Assembly: GCF_004208535.1 (NCBI RefSeq)
Contig: NZ_SGIS01000010.1
Span: 1-64,000 of the forward strand
Direction: 5' to 3'
Length of the DNA: 64,000 nt
Source: Sphingomonas populi
GTDB lineage: Bacteria; Pseudomonadota; Alphaproteobacteria; Sphingomonadales; Sphingomonadaceae
The position numbers and the translations under genes were made by a program. The notes beneath the pieces are model-generated. The model was not told the DNA's origin and did not search any database. It was given only the letters and a program-made list of their open reading frames with translations. Shown piece after piece: positions 53,531 to 63,105 of the stretch; position 1 is the first letter of the stretch; every line of letters begins with the position of its first letter.

Positions 53531-54538
53531 ATGAGAAGAACAGCACTGCTCGCGGCTTGTCTGGCATCTGCCTCGCTTGGGCCTGTTCCAGCTTCGGCGG
53601 CGGGAACCAAAGCCGCCGTGGCTGTCGATCAAGGGGTGCTCCAGACGCAGGTCATCCTCGATCATCTCGGCTTTTCGCCCGGCGTGCTGGACGGCAAATC
53701 GGGCATGTCGCTGACCACGGCGGTGAAGGGCTTTCAGGAGGCGAACGGTCTCGACGTGAACGGAACGCTCGACAAGTCGACGCAAACGGCGATGGCAAAA
53801 TACCAGTCTATCCCCGCCACGCAGACCGTGACGCTCACCCCGGAACTGCTCGCCGGCCCGTACACCAATCCGCTGCCGAAAAGCCCGGCCAAGCAGGCGG
53901 ACCTGCCCGAACTCGGCTATCGCAATGCGATGGAGAAGTTTGGTGAGATGTTTCACACAACGCCGGCGGTGCTGATCGCGCTCAACAGCGCCGACACGAA
54001 GCTGTCGCCCGGCGTCAAGATCACCGTACCGAACGCGATCGCCACCGCGCGCGATTACGATCCCAAGCTGCCCGAAAAGTGGCGCCAGACGCTGAGCGGT
54101 CTCAATGTCGATTCGCAGCAGCCGCAGGGCGCCAAGATCGTCGTGGACAAGTCGGATCAGGTGCTGCGCGTCCTCGATGCCGACGGCAAGCTCGTCGCGC
54201 AATTCCAGGCGACGATGGGCAGCAAGCACGATCCGTTGCCGATTGGGACGTGGAAGATCCTCGGCCCGGCCTACAACCCGCCATTCCACTACAATCCGAA
54301 GCTGTTCTGGGATGCCAAGAAGGGTGAGAAGAAGGCGACTCTCCCGCCCGGGCCGAATGGGCCGGTCGGGGTGGTGTGGCTCGATCTCTCCAAGCCGCAT
54401 TACGGCATCCACGGCACGCCTGAACCCTCGACGATCGGCCGAGCCGAGAGCCACGGCTGCATTCGCCTCACCAACTGGGACGTCGCGCGGCTGTCGCTGA
54501 TGATCAAGCCCGGCACGCCCGCCGTCTTCCAGGAATGA
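53531..54538 (+). CDS. L,D-transpeptidase with peptidoglycan-binding domain
   Basis: A 335-residue exported enzyme that makes 3-3 peptidoglycan cross-links or anchors proteins to the wall. A signal peptide (LLAACLASASLGPVPASA) is followed by a PG_binding_1 domain (VILDHLGFSPGVLDGKSG). The YkuD domain ends HGTPEPSTIGRAESHGCIRL order, with catalytic Cys310 in SHGCIRLTN. The M23 peptidase gene follows 1 base after its stop, so the two are co-translated. Confidence 0.93.
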   Translation: MRRTALLAACLASASLGPVPASAAGTKAAVAVDQGVLQTQVILDHLGFSPGVLDGKSGMSLTTAVKGFQEANGLDVNGTLDKSTQTAMAKYQSIPATQTVTLTPELLAGPYTNPLPKSPAKQADLPELGYRNAMEKFGEMFHTTPAVLIALNSADTKLSPGVKITVPNAIATARDYDPKLPEKWRQTLSGLNVDSQQPQGAKIVVDKSDQVLRVLDADGKLVAQFQATMGSKHDPLPIGTWKILGPAYNPPFHYNPKLFWDAKKGEKKATLPPGPNGPVGVVWLDLSKPHYGIHGTPEPSTIGRAESHGCIRLTNWDVARLSLMIKPGTPAVFQE

Positions 54539-54539
54539 C

Positions 54540-55151
54540 ATGCGGCGGCTCGGCCTCATCCTGATCCTGCTTGCCGCCCTGCTGATCGCAGGGTGGCTGG
54601 CACTGCTGAACCTCCCCGATGCGCCGCGCGGCAAGGCCTCGCCGACTCCGGTCGCCAAAGCCGAACCCACGACCGGAGCGCGGGAGCGCCGGCCCGCCGG
54701 GCTGCTTGCCGTGCCCGTAGCAGGCGTGGCGCGCGCGGCGATCACCGATAGCTGGGGCGATCCGCGCGAAAACGGCCTGCGCCAGCATCACGGCACCGAT
54801 ATCCCCGCCGCCGCCGGGACTGTGGTGACGGCGGCCGCCCCCGGCACCGTGGAAAAGCTGTTCGAGAGCAACGCCGGCGGCACCACCATTTATGTCCGCT
54901 CGCCCGCGCGCGACTGGACCTATTATTACGCGCACCTCTCGGGCTACGCGCCGGGGCTGCACGAGGGGCAACAGGTCCGCACCGGCGATCCGCTCGGCTA
55001 TGTTGGCGATACCGGTGATGCGGGGGCAGGGAACTACCACCTCCATTTCAGCCTCACCCGCACCACGCCCGATCAGCGTTGGTACGAAGGGGAGGGTATC
55101 GATCCGTTTCCCTATCTCACCGGGCGGCGGGTTGCCGGATCGGGCCGCTGA
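54540..55151 (+). CDS. M23 family metallopeptidase
   Basis: A 203-residue membrane-anchored endopeptidase. An N-terminal helix (LGLILILLAALLIAGWLALL) anchors it. The LytM domain shows HHGTDIPAAAGT (His and Asp zinc ligands), YYYAHLSGY and the end motif NYHLHFSL with the third and catalytic His. It probably cleaves or regulates cleavage of wall peptides alongside the L,D-transpeptidase directly upstream. Confidence 0.93.
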   Translation: MRRLGLILILLAALLIAGWLALLNLPDAPRGKASPTPVAKAEPTTGARERRPAGLLAVPVAGVARAAITDSWGDPRENGLRQHHGTDIPAAAGTVVTAAAPGTVEKLFESNAGGTTIYVRSPARDWTYYYAHLSGYAPGLHEGQQVRTGDPLGYVGDTGDAGAGNYHLHFSLTRTTPDQRWYEGEGIDPFPYLTGRRVAGSGR

Positions 55152-55193
55152 GGCTAAAGGCCGCAGCCTTCGCTCTTTCCACAGGTACACCCA

Positions 55194-55757
55194 ATGAAGA
55201 TCAGCGGCGTGGACATTCGTCCCGGCAATATCATCGAATATGAAGGCGGCATCTGGAAAGCCGTCAAGATTCAGCACACCCAGCCCGGCAAGGGCGGCGC
55301 GTACATGCAGGTCGAGATGAAGAATCTCATCGACGGTCGCAAGAACAACGTTCGCTTCCGCTCGGCCGAGACGGTGGAGCGGGTTCGGCTCGATACCAAG
55401 GATTTCCAGTTCCTGTTCCGCGACGGTGACGCGCTGACCTTTATGGACAAGGACAATTACGAGCAGATCACGCTTGATGCTGGCATCCTCGGCGATGCCG
55501 CCGAGTTTCTGCAGGACGGCATGGATGTCGTGATGGAGTTGTACGACGAGCGTCCGCTCTCGGTTGAGCTGCCGAGCCAGATCGAAGCGACGATCGTCGA
55601 GGCCGACGCGGTGGTGAAGGGGCAGACTGCCTCGTCGAGCTACAAGCCGGCGGTGCTCGACAACGGCGTGCGCGTGATGGTGCCGCCGCATATCGGCGCG
55701 GGCACGAAGATCGTCGTCGATGTCTACGAGCGGACATATGTAAAGCGCGCTGACTAA
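55194..55757 (+). CDS. efp: Elongation factor P
   Basis: A 187-residue EF-P that relieves ribosome stalling at polyproline. Domain I carries the modification loop [12 protein letters not shown], where Lys33 corresponds to the modified lysine. Domains II and III follow, with [23 protein letters not shown] and the end [17 protein letters not shown]. Length is standard. No modification enzyme gene (epmA, earP) is nearby. Confidence 0.96.
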   Translation: MKISGVDIRPGNIIEYEGGIWKAVKIQHTQPGKGGAYMQVEMKNLIDGRKNNVRFRSAETVERVRLDTKDFQFLFRDGDALTFMDKDNYEQITLDAGILGDAAEFLQDGMDVVMELYDERPLSVELPSQIEATIVEADAVVKGQTASSSYKPAVLDNGVRVMVPPHIGAGTKIVVDVYERTYVKRAD

Positions 55758-55759
55758 AG

Positions 55760-55860
55760 TCCTCCTCCCGCTTGCGGGAGGGGCTAGGGGAGGGCGTGTC
55801 TCCGGCTTCGCGTTTGTTGACAGGCCCTCCCCCGACCCCTCCCGCAATCGGGAGGGGAGA
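55760..55860. repeat. Nested inverted repeats between efp and suhB
   Basis: A hairpin CTCCCGC-TT-GCGGGAG (about 55765-55780) and another CCCCTCCCG-CAAT-CGGGAGGGG (about 55836-55857) are joined by arms GGGCTAGGGGAGGGC and GCCCTCCCCCGACCC. This is the same style of multi-hairpin element as in the gap-pgk and ABC-ubiA gaps. Confidence 0.65.
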
Positions 55861-55875
55861 AGAAAGACAAACACA

Positions 55876-56688
55876 ATGGCATCCCATTCCGGCCTCCTCA
55901 CCGTCATGGACCGCGCCGCGCGCAAGGCTGCGCCGCGGCTACGGCGTGATTTCAACGAGGTTCAGCATCTCCAGGTCAGCCGCAAGGGGCCGGCCGATTT
56001 CGTCTCGATGGCCGACCAGCGCGCCGAACAGACGATCTATGAGGAACTCTCCAAGGCGCGGCCCGACTGGGGCTTTTTGATGGAGGAGCGCGGCGAGATC
56101 GCCGGTGATCCGTCCAAGCCGCGCTTCATCGTCGATCCGCTCGACGGCACCACCAATTTCCTCCACGGCATCCCGCACTTCTCGATCTCGATCGCGGTCG
56201 AGGAGCCGATGGTGAACGGCAAGCGCGAGATCACCTCGGGCGTGGTCTATCAGCCGCTCACCGACGAGAGTTTCTGGGCCGAGAAGGGCCGGGGCGCCTG
56301 GGTGCAGGAGCAGCGCTTGCGCGTTTCGGCACGCCGCGATCTCTCCGAATCGGTCATCGCCACCGGCATCCCGTTCCTCGGCCACGGCGATTTCGCGCAG
56401 TGGAGCCGCATCTTCGGTGCGGTCGCGCCCGAAGTGGCTGGTATCCGCCGGCTCGGCTCGGCTGCGCTCGATCTCGCCTGGGTCGCGGCGGGTCGGTTCG
56501 ACGGCTTCTGGGAATCGAGCCTCAAGCCGTGGGACGTCGCGGCGGGGATGCTGCTCGTCAAGGAAGCGGGCGGCTTCGTCACCGATTTCCGCGGCGGCGA
56601 CAAGATGATGGAGCGCAACGAATTCCTCGCGGCGAACGACGCGCTGCAATCGCGCCTCCACAAGCTGATCGCAGGCGCTCTGCGCTGA
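55876..56688 (+). CDS. suhB: Inositol-1-monophosphatase family protein SuhB
   Basis: A 270-residue Mg-dependent phosphatase. Motif A is IVDPLDGTTNFLHGIPHFS near residues 85-103 and motif B is PWDVAAGMLLVKEAGGFVTD. MADQRAEQTIYEEL and MEERGEIAG supply further metal ligands. SuhB proteins hydrolyse inositol phosphate and in E. coli also assist rRNA antitermination. It precedes the nuo operon by ~200 bases. Confidence 0.93.
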   Translation: MASHSGLLTVMDRAARKAAPRLRRDFNEVQHLQVSRKGPADFVSMADQRAEQTIYEELSKARPDWGFLMEERGEIAGDPSKPRFIVDPLDGTTNFLHGIPHFSISIAVEEPMVNGKREITSGVVYQPLTDESFWAEKGRGAWVQEQRLRVSARRDLSESVIATGIPFLGHGDFAQWSRIFGAVAPEVAGIRRLGSAALDLAWVAAGRFDGFWESSLKPWDVAAGMLLVKEAGGFVTDFRGGDKMMERNEFLAANDALQSRLHKLIAGALR

Positions 56689-56893
56689 GCGCACGCCGCG
56701 CCGCCTGCATCGGCGTCTGTCGTTGTGAAATGGTAACGCACACAGCCGCTTAGCGGCGTATAGAGGCGTGTCGATGGGCCGCGCGGGGGATGTGTCGCCT
56801 GTTGCGATTCATTCTCACCGCCCCATGCCCTTGCCCGGCAGAAACCATCGTCCTAAAGCCCCGGTCATCCACTTCGCACCTGCGAGAAACCCA

Positions 56894-57280
56894 TTGTTCG
56901 ATCCGCTGCAATATCTGCCGATCCTGCTGTTCCTCGGCGTGGCGTTGGCGCTATCCACCGCCTTCGTCGTCCTGCCGATCATCGTCGGCCGGCTGACCGG
57001 CGCGCACAAGCCAAGCCCTGAAAAGCTTAGCGAATATGAATGCGGCTTCCCCGCGTTCGAAGATCCGCGCAGCCAGTTCGACGTGCGCTTCTATCTGGTC
57101 GCGATCCTGTTCATCGTCTTCGATCTGGAGGCGGCGTTCATCTATCCGTGGGCGGTCAGCGTCTTCAAATTTGGCGGCTGGGCGAGCTGGACGGCGTGGA
57201 TCGCGATGATGGTGTTCATCGGCGAACTGGCGCTCGGCCTCGTCTATGCCTGGAAGAAGGGAGCTCTCGAATGGGAGTAG
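56894..57280 (+). CDS. nuoA: NADH-quinone oxidoreductase subunit A
   Basis: A 128-residue membrane subunit of complex I with three helices. The signature is [38 protein letters not shown] order, including the conserved Cys loop next to the quinone channel. The start is taken as TTG at 56894 (reads [13 protein letters not shown]), since upstream Met codons add a basic, Pro-rich stretch unlike the family. nuoB begins inside its last codons. Confidence 0.88.
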   Translation: MFDPLQYLPILLFLGVALALSTAFVVLPIIVGRLTGAHKPSPEKLSEYECGFPAFEDPRSQFDVRFYLVAILFIVFDLEAAFIYPWAVSVFKFGGWASWTAWIAMMVFIGELALGLVYAWKKGALEWE

Positions 57281-57816
57281 AACTCACCCGCCCCGCGAGC
57301 GGCGACGTATTGCTCCCGCCCGACCAGAGCTTCTTCGACGGGCTCAACGGCGAACTCACCGACAAGGGTTTCCTCGTCACCTCGACCGAGGAGCTGTTCC
57401 AGTGGGCGCGCACCGGCTCGTTGTGGTGGATGACGTTCGGCCTCGCGTGCTGCGCGGTCGAGATGATCCACGTCAACATGCCGCGTTATGATCTCGAACG
57501 CTTCGGCGCCGCGCCGCGCGCATCGCCGCGCCAGTCGGACGTGATGATCGTCGCGGGCACGCTCTGCAACAAGATGGCGCCCGCGCTGCGCCGCGTCTAC
57601 GATCAGATGAGCGAGCCGAAATACGTTATTTCGATGGGGTCGTGCGCCAATGGCGGCGGCTATTACCATTACAGCTATTCGGTGGTGCGCGGCTGCGACC
57701 GGATCGTGCCGATCGACATCTACGTACCCGGTTGTCCGCCGACCGCTGAGGCGTTGCTCTACGGCATCATGCAGTTGCAGCGGAAAATCCGCCGCACGGG
57801 AACGGTGGAACGGTGA
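57271..57816 (+). CDS. nuoB: NADH-quinone oxidoreductase subunit B
   Basis: A 181-residue peripheral-arm subunit carrying cluster N2, the last Fe-S centre before quinone. Ligands are the tandem Cys60-Cys61 (GLACCAVEM), Cys125 (GSCANGGG) and Cys155 (PGCPP). The ATG at 57271 overlaps the nuoA stop by 10 bases and follows AAGGGAG. Confidence 0.96.
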   Translation: MGVELTRPASGDVLLPPDQSFFDGLNGELTDKGFLVTSTEELFQWARTGSLWWMTFGLACCAVEMIHVNMPRYDLERFGAAPRASPRQSDVMIVAGTLCNKMAPALRRVYDQMSEPKYVISMGSCANGGGYYHYSYSVVRGCDRIVPIDIYVPGCPPTAEALLYGIMQLQRKIRRTGTVER

Positions 57817-58580
57817 GGGCGCCCGCTCCAGCCTATGCCGTCAATGACGGTGTGATCGACGCCGCCACCGCAGCGCTCGGCGGCAAGCTTGATCTCGCGA
57901 CCGAACTGGTCGGCGAGGTCGCTCTGCATGTCGTGCGTGAAAGCCTGGTCGAAACGATGCTCGCGCTGCGCGACACGCCGGGCCTCGAATATCAGCAGTT
58001 GATGGAAATCGCCGGCGTCGATTACCCCGATCGTGGGGTCGAGCGCTTCGAGGTGGTCTATTGCCTGCTCTCGCTGACGCGCAACCACCGCATCCGTGTG
58101 CATGTCCGCACCGATGACACGCTGCCGGTGCCGTCGGTGACGGGGATCTGGCCGGTCGCCGGTTGGCTCGAACGCGAAGTGTACGACATGTACGGCGTGC
58201 TGTTCTCGGGCAACGCGGATCTCCGCCGCATCCTCACCGATTACGGTTTTCGCGGCCATCCGCAGCGCAAGGACTTCCCGCTCTCGGGCTATGTCGAACT
58301 GCGCTATTCGGAAGAAGCCAAGCGCGTCGTGTATGAGCCGGTCCAGCTTGCGCAGGATTTCCGCAATTTCGACTTCATGAGCCCGTGGGAAGGGGCGGAG
58401 TACATCCTCCCCGGCGACGAGAAGGCGAAGCTGCCCGAGGAAAAGGGCGCGCCGACCCCGCTCAAGGCTGACCAGATCCAGAAGGCCGATGCCGCGCAAT
58501 CCGCCAAGGCGGCGCCGACCGAGCCGAAGACCACCGACAGCCCGGCGCAAACCGGCGCGGGCAAGGCGGAGCCGAAGTAA
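57813..58580 (+). CDS. nuoC: NADH-quinone oxidoreductase subunit C
   Basis: A 255-residue peripheral subunit near the quinone site. The signature [22 protein letters not shown] and [20 protein letters not shown] is clear. The last ~45 residues (after [10 protein letters not shown]) are Ala/Lys/Pro-rich and low-complexity, an extension not needed for function elsewhere. Start is GTG overlapping the nuoB stop as GTGA. Confidence 0.95.
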   Translation: MRAPAPAYAVNDGVIDAATAALGGKLDLATELVGEVALHVVRESLVETMLALRDTPGLEYQQLMEIAGVDYPDRGVERFEVVYCLLSLTRNHRIRVHVRTDDTLPVPSVTGIWPVAGWLEREVYDMYGVLFSGNADLRRILTDYGFRGHPQRKDFPLSGYVELRYSEEAKRVVYEPVQLAQDFRNFDFMSPWEGAEYILPGDEKAKLPEEKGAPTPLKADQIQKADAAQSAKAAPTEPKTTDSPAQTGAGKAEPK

Positions 58581-59815
58581 TGGCCGATTATCTCGAGAAG
58601 CTCGAAGGCATCACCGACGCGGCCGATCCGACGCTCGGCGATATCGACATCCAAAATTACACGATCAACTTCGGCCCGCAGCATCCAGCCGCGCACGGCG
58701 TGTTGCGCCTTGTGCTGGAACTCGACGGCGAGATCATCGAACGTGTCGATCCGCACATCGGCCTGCTCCATCGCGGCACCGAGAAGCTGATCGAATACAA
58801 GACCTACATGCAGGCGCTGCCGTATTTCGATAGGCTCGATTACTGCTCGCCGCTCTGCATGGAGCACAGCTATGTGCTCGCGGTCGAGAAGCTGCTCGAT
58901 CTCGAAGTGCCGATCCGCGCGCAATATCTCCGCGTGTTCTTCGCCGAGCTGACGCGCATCTCGAACCACATGCTCAACCTCGGTTCGCATGTCATGGACG
59001 TCGGCGCGATGACGCCGAACCTGTGGCTGTTCGAAATCCGCGAGGATTGCCTCAACTTCTTCGAACGCGCCTCGGGCGCGCGCATGCATTCGGCGTATTT
59101 CCGGCCCGGCGGCGTGCATCAGGATGTGCCGCTCAAGCTGCTCGCCGACATCGGCGAATGGCTCGACACGCGCCTGCCGCGTCTGTTCGAGGATGCGATC
59201 AGCCTCGTCGCCGACAACCGTATCTTCAAGCAGCGCAACGTCGATATCGCGACGGTGAGCCGCGACGACGCGATCAAATGGGGCTTCTCCGGCCCGATGA
59301 TCCGGGGTTCGGGCATCGCCTGGGATCTGCGCAAGTCGCAGCCATATGATGCTTATGCCAAGATGGACTTCGAGGTGCCGGTCGGCACGCGCGGCGACTG
59401 CTATGATCGCTTCATGGTGCGCGTCGAGGAAGTCCGCCAGTCGGCGCGGATCATGCGCCAGTGCCTCAACGAGATGCCCGAGGGGCCGATCGCGAGCCTC
59501 GATCGCAAGGTGGTGCCGCCCAAGCGCGGCGAGATGAAGCGCTCGATGGAAGCGCTGATCCACCACTTCAAGCTGTATACGGAAGGCTTCCACGTACCCG
59601 CCGGCGATGTGTATGTCGGCACCGAAAGCCCCAAGGGCGAGTTCGGCGTGTATCTGGTGTCGGACGGCACCAACAAGCCGTACCGCTGCAAGATCCGCCC
59701 TACTGCGTTTTCGCATCTCCAGGCGGCGGATTTCATGTCGAAGGGGCACATGCTCGCCGACACCACCGCTATCCTCGGCGCGATGGACATCGTGTTCGGC
59801 GAGTGCGACCGGTGA
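58580..59815 (+). CDS. nuoD: NADH-quinone oxidoreductase subunit D
   Basis: A 411-residue subunit related to the large hydrogenase subunit; it forms the quinone head-group site with NuoB. Blocks: [56 protein letters not shown] and the C-terminal [12 protein letters not shown]. The ATG overlaps the nuoC stop (TAATG). Confidence 0.97.
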   Translation: MADYLEKLEGITDAADPTLGDIDIQNYTINFGPQHPAAHGVLRLVLELDGEIIERVDPHIGLLHRGTEKLIEYKTYMQALPYFDRLDYCSPLCMEHSYVLAVEKLLDLEVPIRAQYLRVFFAELTRISNHMLNLGSHVMDVGAMTPNLWLFEIREDCLNFFERASGARMHSAYFRPGGVHQDVPLKLLADIGEWLDTRLPRLFEDAISLVADNRIFKQRNVDIATVSRDDAIKWGFSGPMIRGSGIAWDLRKSQPYDAYAKMDFEVPVGTRGDCYDRFMVRVEEVRQSARIMRQCLNEMPEGPIASLDRKVVPPKRGEMKRSMEALIHHFKLYTEGFHVPAGDVYVGTESPKGEFGVYLVSDGTNKPYRCKIRPTAFSHLQAADFMSKGHMLADTTAILGAMDIVFGECDR

Positions 59816-59994
59816 GCGGCGCTGTGTTCCCGATGTGGGTGTTCGTCGCCGTTGCGGCTGCGATCGCTGTCGCCGCGTTTGCGGTTGCGCAGCTTCAGCC
59901 GGGCGCGGGCATGGTCGTCGCCGCGTTGGGGGCTACCGCGTGGACGGCGTATGTGGCGCAGCGCGGCATGCGGATGCGGGCGCGCCATGACTGA
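59812..59994 (+). CDS. Small membrane protein between nuoD and nuoE
   Basis: 60 residues from a GTG that overlaps the nuoD stop as GTGA. Two hydrophobic helices ([20 protein letters not shown] and [17 protein letters not shown]) and a basic tail [11 protein letters not shown]. Its stop overlaps the next gene by 8 bases (ATGACTGA). I recognise no family; the couplings on both sides argue that it is translated. Confidence 0.65.
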   Translation: MSGAVFPMWVFVAVAAAIAVAAFAVAQLQPGAGMVVAALGATAWTAYVAQRGMRMRARHD

Positions 59995-60325
59995 TACGCG
60001 ACTTGAAACCACCCACCGTATGATCGCGCTCTACAACGCGCAGGATGCGGATGGGTATGTCGAATACATGACCGACACCGCCTGCGAGGCGACCTATCGC
60101 GGCGCGGTCGTGCGCGAGGGCAAGGAAGGCGTGCGTTCGGGCCTCAAGGCGATGTTCGCGCAATTCCCCGAGAATCGCGCCGAAATCTTGAAATCTTACG
60201 TCCTCGGCGAGACGGTCGTGCTGCACGAAGACGTGTCGCGCGTGCCCGGCGGCGAGACGTTTGAAGTCATGTCCATCTATTCGTTCGTCGGCGACAAGGT
60301 CGACCGCGTGGAGTTCATCCGGTAA
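59987..60325 (+). CDS. NTF2-like (SnoaL-fold) protein between nuoD and nuoE
   Basis: A 112-residue protein with the start ETTHRMIALYNAQDADGYVEYMTDTACEA order, typical of the nuclear-transport-factor-2-like / SnoaL-like fold: helix, then curved beta sheet (VVLHEDVSRVPG, MSIYSFVGDKVDRVEFI). Such proteins are small ligand-binding barrels with varied roles. Its end overlaps nuoE as TAATG. A role in complex I is unknown. Confidence 0.85.
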   Translation: MTDTRLETTHRMIALYNAQDADGYVEYMTDTACEATYRGAVVREGKEGVRSGLKAMFAQFPENRAEILKSYVLGETVVLHEDVSRVPGGETFEVMSIYSFVGDKVDRVEFIR

Positions 60326-60996
60326 TGGCCGACGCCCCCAAGATCCCCGACGAAGCTGAGACCCGCGCACGCTGGGGCGCGTTCGCGTGGACGCCAGAGA
60401 ATCAGGTCAAGGCCGATGAAATCCTTGCCCGCTACCCCAAGGGTCGCGAACAATCGGCGTCGATCCCGTTCCTCGATCTCGCGCAGCGCCAGGTCGGCGC
60501 GGACACCAACACGCAAGGCTGGTTGCCGGTGCCGGTGATCGAATATGTCGCGCGCCAGATCGGCGTGCCGTACATGCGCGTGTTCGAGGTCGCGACCTTC
60601 TATACGATGTTCAACCTGGCGCCGGTTGGCAAATATCACGTCCAGGTTTGCGGTACGACGCCGTGCCTGCTCGGCGGCTCGGACGATGTGCTCGCCGCGT
60701 GCAAGAACAAGGGCTTGTCGAAGGGCCATACGACCCCGGACGGCCTGTTCACGCTGACCGAAGTCGAATGCCTCGGCGCTTGCGCCAACGCGCCGATGGT
60801 CCAGATCAACGACGACAATTTCGAGGATCTCGACTACGATAAGACCACCGCGCTGCTGGAAGCGCTGGCCGAGGACAGGCCGGTGACGCCGGGCTCGCAG
60901 ACCGGCCGGCGTGATAGCTGCGCGATCGGCGGGCCGACCAACCTGCAAGCGATGGTCGATGCCAACCACGATTATCGCGGGGAGTGGGCGTCGTGA
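60325..60996 (+). CDS. nuoE: NADH-quinone oxidoreductase subunit E
   Basis: A 223-residue thioredoxin-like subunit binding the [2Fe-2S] cluster N1a. Ligands are Cys109 and Cys114 (VCGTTPCLL) and Cys149 and Cys153 ([10 protein letters not shown]). A ~35-residue C-terminal tail ([20 protein letters not shown]) matches alphaproteobacterial forms. Stop overlaps the next small gene as GTGA. Confidence 0.96.
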   Translation: MADAPKIPDEAETRARWGAFAWTPENQVKADEILARYPKGREQSASIPFLDLAQRQVGADTNTQGWLPVPVIEYVARQIGVPYMRVFEVATFYTMFNLAPVGKYHVQVCGTTPCLLGGSDDVLAACKNKGLSKGHTTPDGLFTLTEVECLGACANAPMVQINDDNFEDLDYDKTTALLEALAEDRPVTPGSQTGRRDSCAIGGPTNLQAMVDANHDYRGEWAS

Positions 60997-61157
60997 ACAA
61001 GAACGCCATCGTCACCATCCTAGCGATCATCGGCGGCATCGTCGTGCTCGGCTGGCTGCTCAAGCTGACCTTCTCGCTGCTCGGCCCGATCATCGTGATC
61101 GGCCTCGGTGTGGTCATCTATCTCGCGCTTTCGAAGAACAAGGGGGGGCGGCTCTGA
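60993..61157 (+). CDS. Small two-helix membrane protein between nuoE and nuoF
   Basis: 54 residues from GTG at 60993, opening [20 protein letters not shown] and continuing with a second hydrophobic stretch ([18 protein letters not shown]) and basic tail SKNKGGRL. It overlaps the nuoE stop by 4 bases and the nuoF start by 1 base (TGATG). A conserved hypothetical of this kind could aid assembly at the membrane, but that is inference. Confidence 0.7.
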   Translation: MNKNAIVTILAIIGGIVVLGWLLKLTFSLLGPIIVIGLGVVIYLALSKNKGGRL

Positions 61158-62461
61158 TGCTCGCCGACAAGGACCGGATCTTCACCAACGTCTACGGTTT
61201 CCAGCCGTGGAACCTGGACGCCGCGATGATGCGCGGCGATTGGGACAATACCAAGGATCTGATGGCGCTCGGCCAGGATGCGATCATCGACGTCATCAAG
61301 GCGTCGGGTCTGCGCGGGCGGGGCGGGGCGGGCTTCCCGACCGGCATGAAGTGGAGCTTCATGCCCAAGGAATCCAAGGATGGCCGCCCGAGCTTCCTCG
61401 TCATCAACGCCGACGAATCCGAGCCGGGTTCGTGCAAGGACCGCGAGATCATCCGCCACGATCCGCACAAGCTGATCGAAGGCGCGCTGATCGCCGGCTA
61501 TGCGATGCGCGCGCGCGCCGCTTATATCTACATTCGCGGTGAATATATCCGCGAGGCCGAAGTGCTGTTCGCGGCGGTCGCCGAGGCTTACGACAAGGGC
61601 CTGATCGGTAAGAACGCCAGCGGCTCGGGCTATGATTTCGACGTGTTCGTCCACCGTGGCGCGGGTGCGTACATCTGCGGCGAAGAGACCGCGATGCTCG
61701 AAAGCCTCGAAGGCAAAAAGGGCCAGCCGCGCCTCAAGCCGCCGTTCCCGGCGGGTGCTGGCCTGTACGGCTGCCCGACCACGGTCAACAACGTCGAATC
61801 GATCGCGGTCGCGCCGACGATCCTGCGGCGTGGTGCGGCGTGGTTCTCGAGCTTCGGCGCTGAGGGCAACAAGGGCACCAAGCTGTTCCAGATCAGCGGG
61901 CATGTGAACAAGCCCTGCGTGGTCGAGGAAGCGATGAGCATCCCGTTCCGCCAGTTGATCGAAGAGCATTGCGGCGGCATTCGCGGCGGGTGGGACAATC
62001 TGCTCGCGGTGATCCCGGGGGGATCGTCGGTGCCACTTGTGCCGGCCGCCGAGATTATGGATTGCCCGATGGATTTCGACGGGCTGAAGAAGGTCGGATC
62101 CGGCCTCGGCACCGCCGCGATCATCGTCATGGACAAGTCCACCGACATCGTCCGCGCGATCAGCCGCTTGAGCTACTTCTACAAGCACGAGAGTTGCGGC
62201 CAGTGTACACCGTGCCGCGAAGGCACCGGCTGGATGTGGCGCGTGATGGAGCGGATGCGTACCGGCGACGCCGACATCTCCGAGATCGATACGCTGTATC
62301 AGGTGACCAAGCAGGTCGAGGGCCACACGATCTGCGCGCTTGGTGACGCCGCCGCATGGCCGATCCAAGGCCTCATCAAGCATTTCCGCCCCGAGATGGA
62401 GCGTCGCATCATCGCCAAGAACGGTGGCGGCGAAGCGCCGATGATGGAGGCGGCGGAGTGA
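61157..62461 (+). CDS. nuoF: NADH-quinone oxidoreductase subunit F
   Basis: A 434-residue subunit with the NADH and FMN sites and cluster N3. [16 protein letters not shown] and [15 protein letters not shown] form the FMN/NADH pocket, [13 protein letters not shown] is the nucleotide block, and [14 protein letters not shown] with the downstream Cys in [13 protein letters not shown] gives the four ligands of N3. ATG overlaps the upstream stop. Confidence 0.97.
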   Translation: MLADKDRIFTNVYGFQPWNLDAAMMRGDWDNTKDLMALGQDAIIDVIKASGLRGRGGAGFPTGMKWSFMPKESKDGRPSFLVINADESEPGSCKDREIIRHDPHKLIEGALIAGYAMRARAAYIYIRGEYIREAEVLFAAVAEAYDKGLIGKNASGSGYDFDVFVHRGAGAYICGEETAMLESLEGKKGQPRLKPPFPAGAGLYGCPTTVNNVESIAVAPTILRRGAAWFSSFGAEGNKGTKLFQISGHVNKPCVVEEAMSIPFRQLIEEHCGGIRGGWDNLLAVIPGGSSVPLVPAAEIMDCPMDFDGLKKVGSGLGTAAIIVMDKSTDIVRAISRLSYFYKHESCGQCTPCREGTGWMWRVMERMRTGDADISEIDTLYQVTKQVEGHTICALGDAAAWPIQGLIKHFRPEMERRIIAKNGGGEAPMMEAAE

Positions 62462-63102
62462 GCGTTGCCGTTCAAACAGCGTGTGGTGTTGCGGCGGGCG
62501 TAGCGTCGATACTGGCGGGTGCCGCCGTGGCGCAGACTGCGCCTGGCCATTTTTCGGCGTATGGACGAACGATGTCGCGTCTTGAAGCGTCGCAGGGTCT
62601 CGGTCGTTGCGTTGCGAGGCGTGAGCCCAAGGTTGCATCGGCTTTCGTCGTGGCGGCTGGGGGTTCTGACGCGGACAAGGCGGCTGGAACGAAGCTCATT
62701 TCGCAGCTTGAGAATTGCATGAAAGCCGTCGGCGGCTCGGCGACCCTGCGCGCTTCCGATCTGAAGGGCGTCATGGCCGAAGCGCTTCTGAAAGAACAAG
62801 CCGGGTCACTCGACAAGGTGCGCATGTCTACGCCTGTGCCGGCGCAGCGGCTGGTCGGCCTCGACAAGGATGCCAAGCAGCGGCTGTTTGATTGTGCGGT
62901 TCGCGCGCAACCGTCCGATGCTGCCAAGATGCTCGACCAGAAACCCGAGAGTCCGGAGGAGGCCGCTCAATTCCGTGCGATCATGCCGGCGCTGCAAGCG
63001 TGCATGCCCGCCGAGGGCGGACTTACTTTCAAGCCTTTTGAAATCCGACTGTTAGTGGCCGTCGCTACCTATCGCGTAGCCAATCAGTTGGTTGGAGCCT
63101 GA
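62458..63102 (+). CDS. Exported four-cysteine hypothetical protein between nuoF and nuoG
   Basis: 214 residues from GTG at 62458, overlapping the nuoF stop (GTGA). A signal peptide is likely ([20 protein letters not shown]). The mature part has four spaced cysteines besides the one in the signal ([30 protein letters not shown]), suggesting two disulfides in the periplasm. It is helical and I know no family for it. It lies 3 bases before nuoG. Confidence 0.75.
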   Translation: MSVAVQTACGVAAGVASILAGAAVAQTAPGHFSAYGRTMSRLEASQGLGRCVARREPKVASAFVVAAGGSDADKAAGTKLISQLENCMKAVGGSATLRASDLKGVMAEALLKEQAGSLDKVRMSTPVPAQRLVGLDKDAKQRLFDCAVRAQPSDAAKMLDQKPESPEEAAQFRAIMPALQACMPAEGGLTFKPFEIRLLVAVATYRVANQLVGA

Positions 63103-63105
63103 CGG

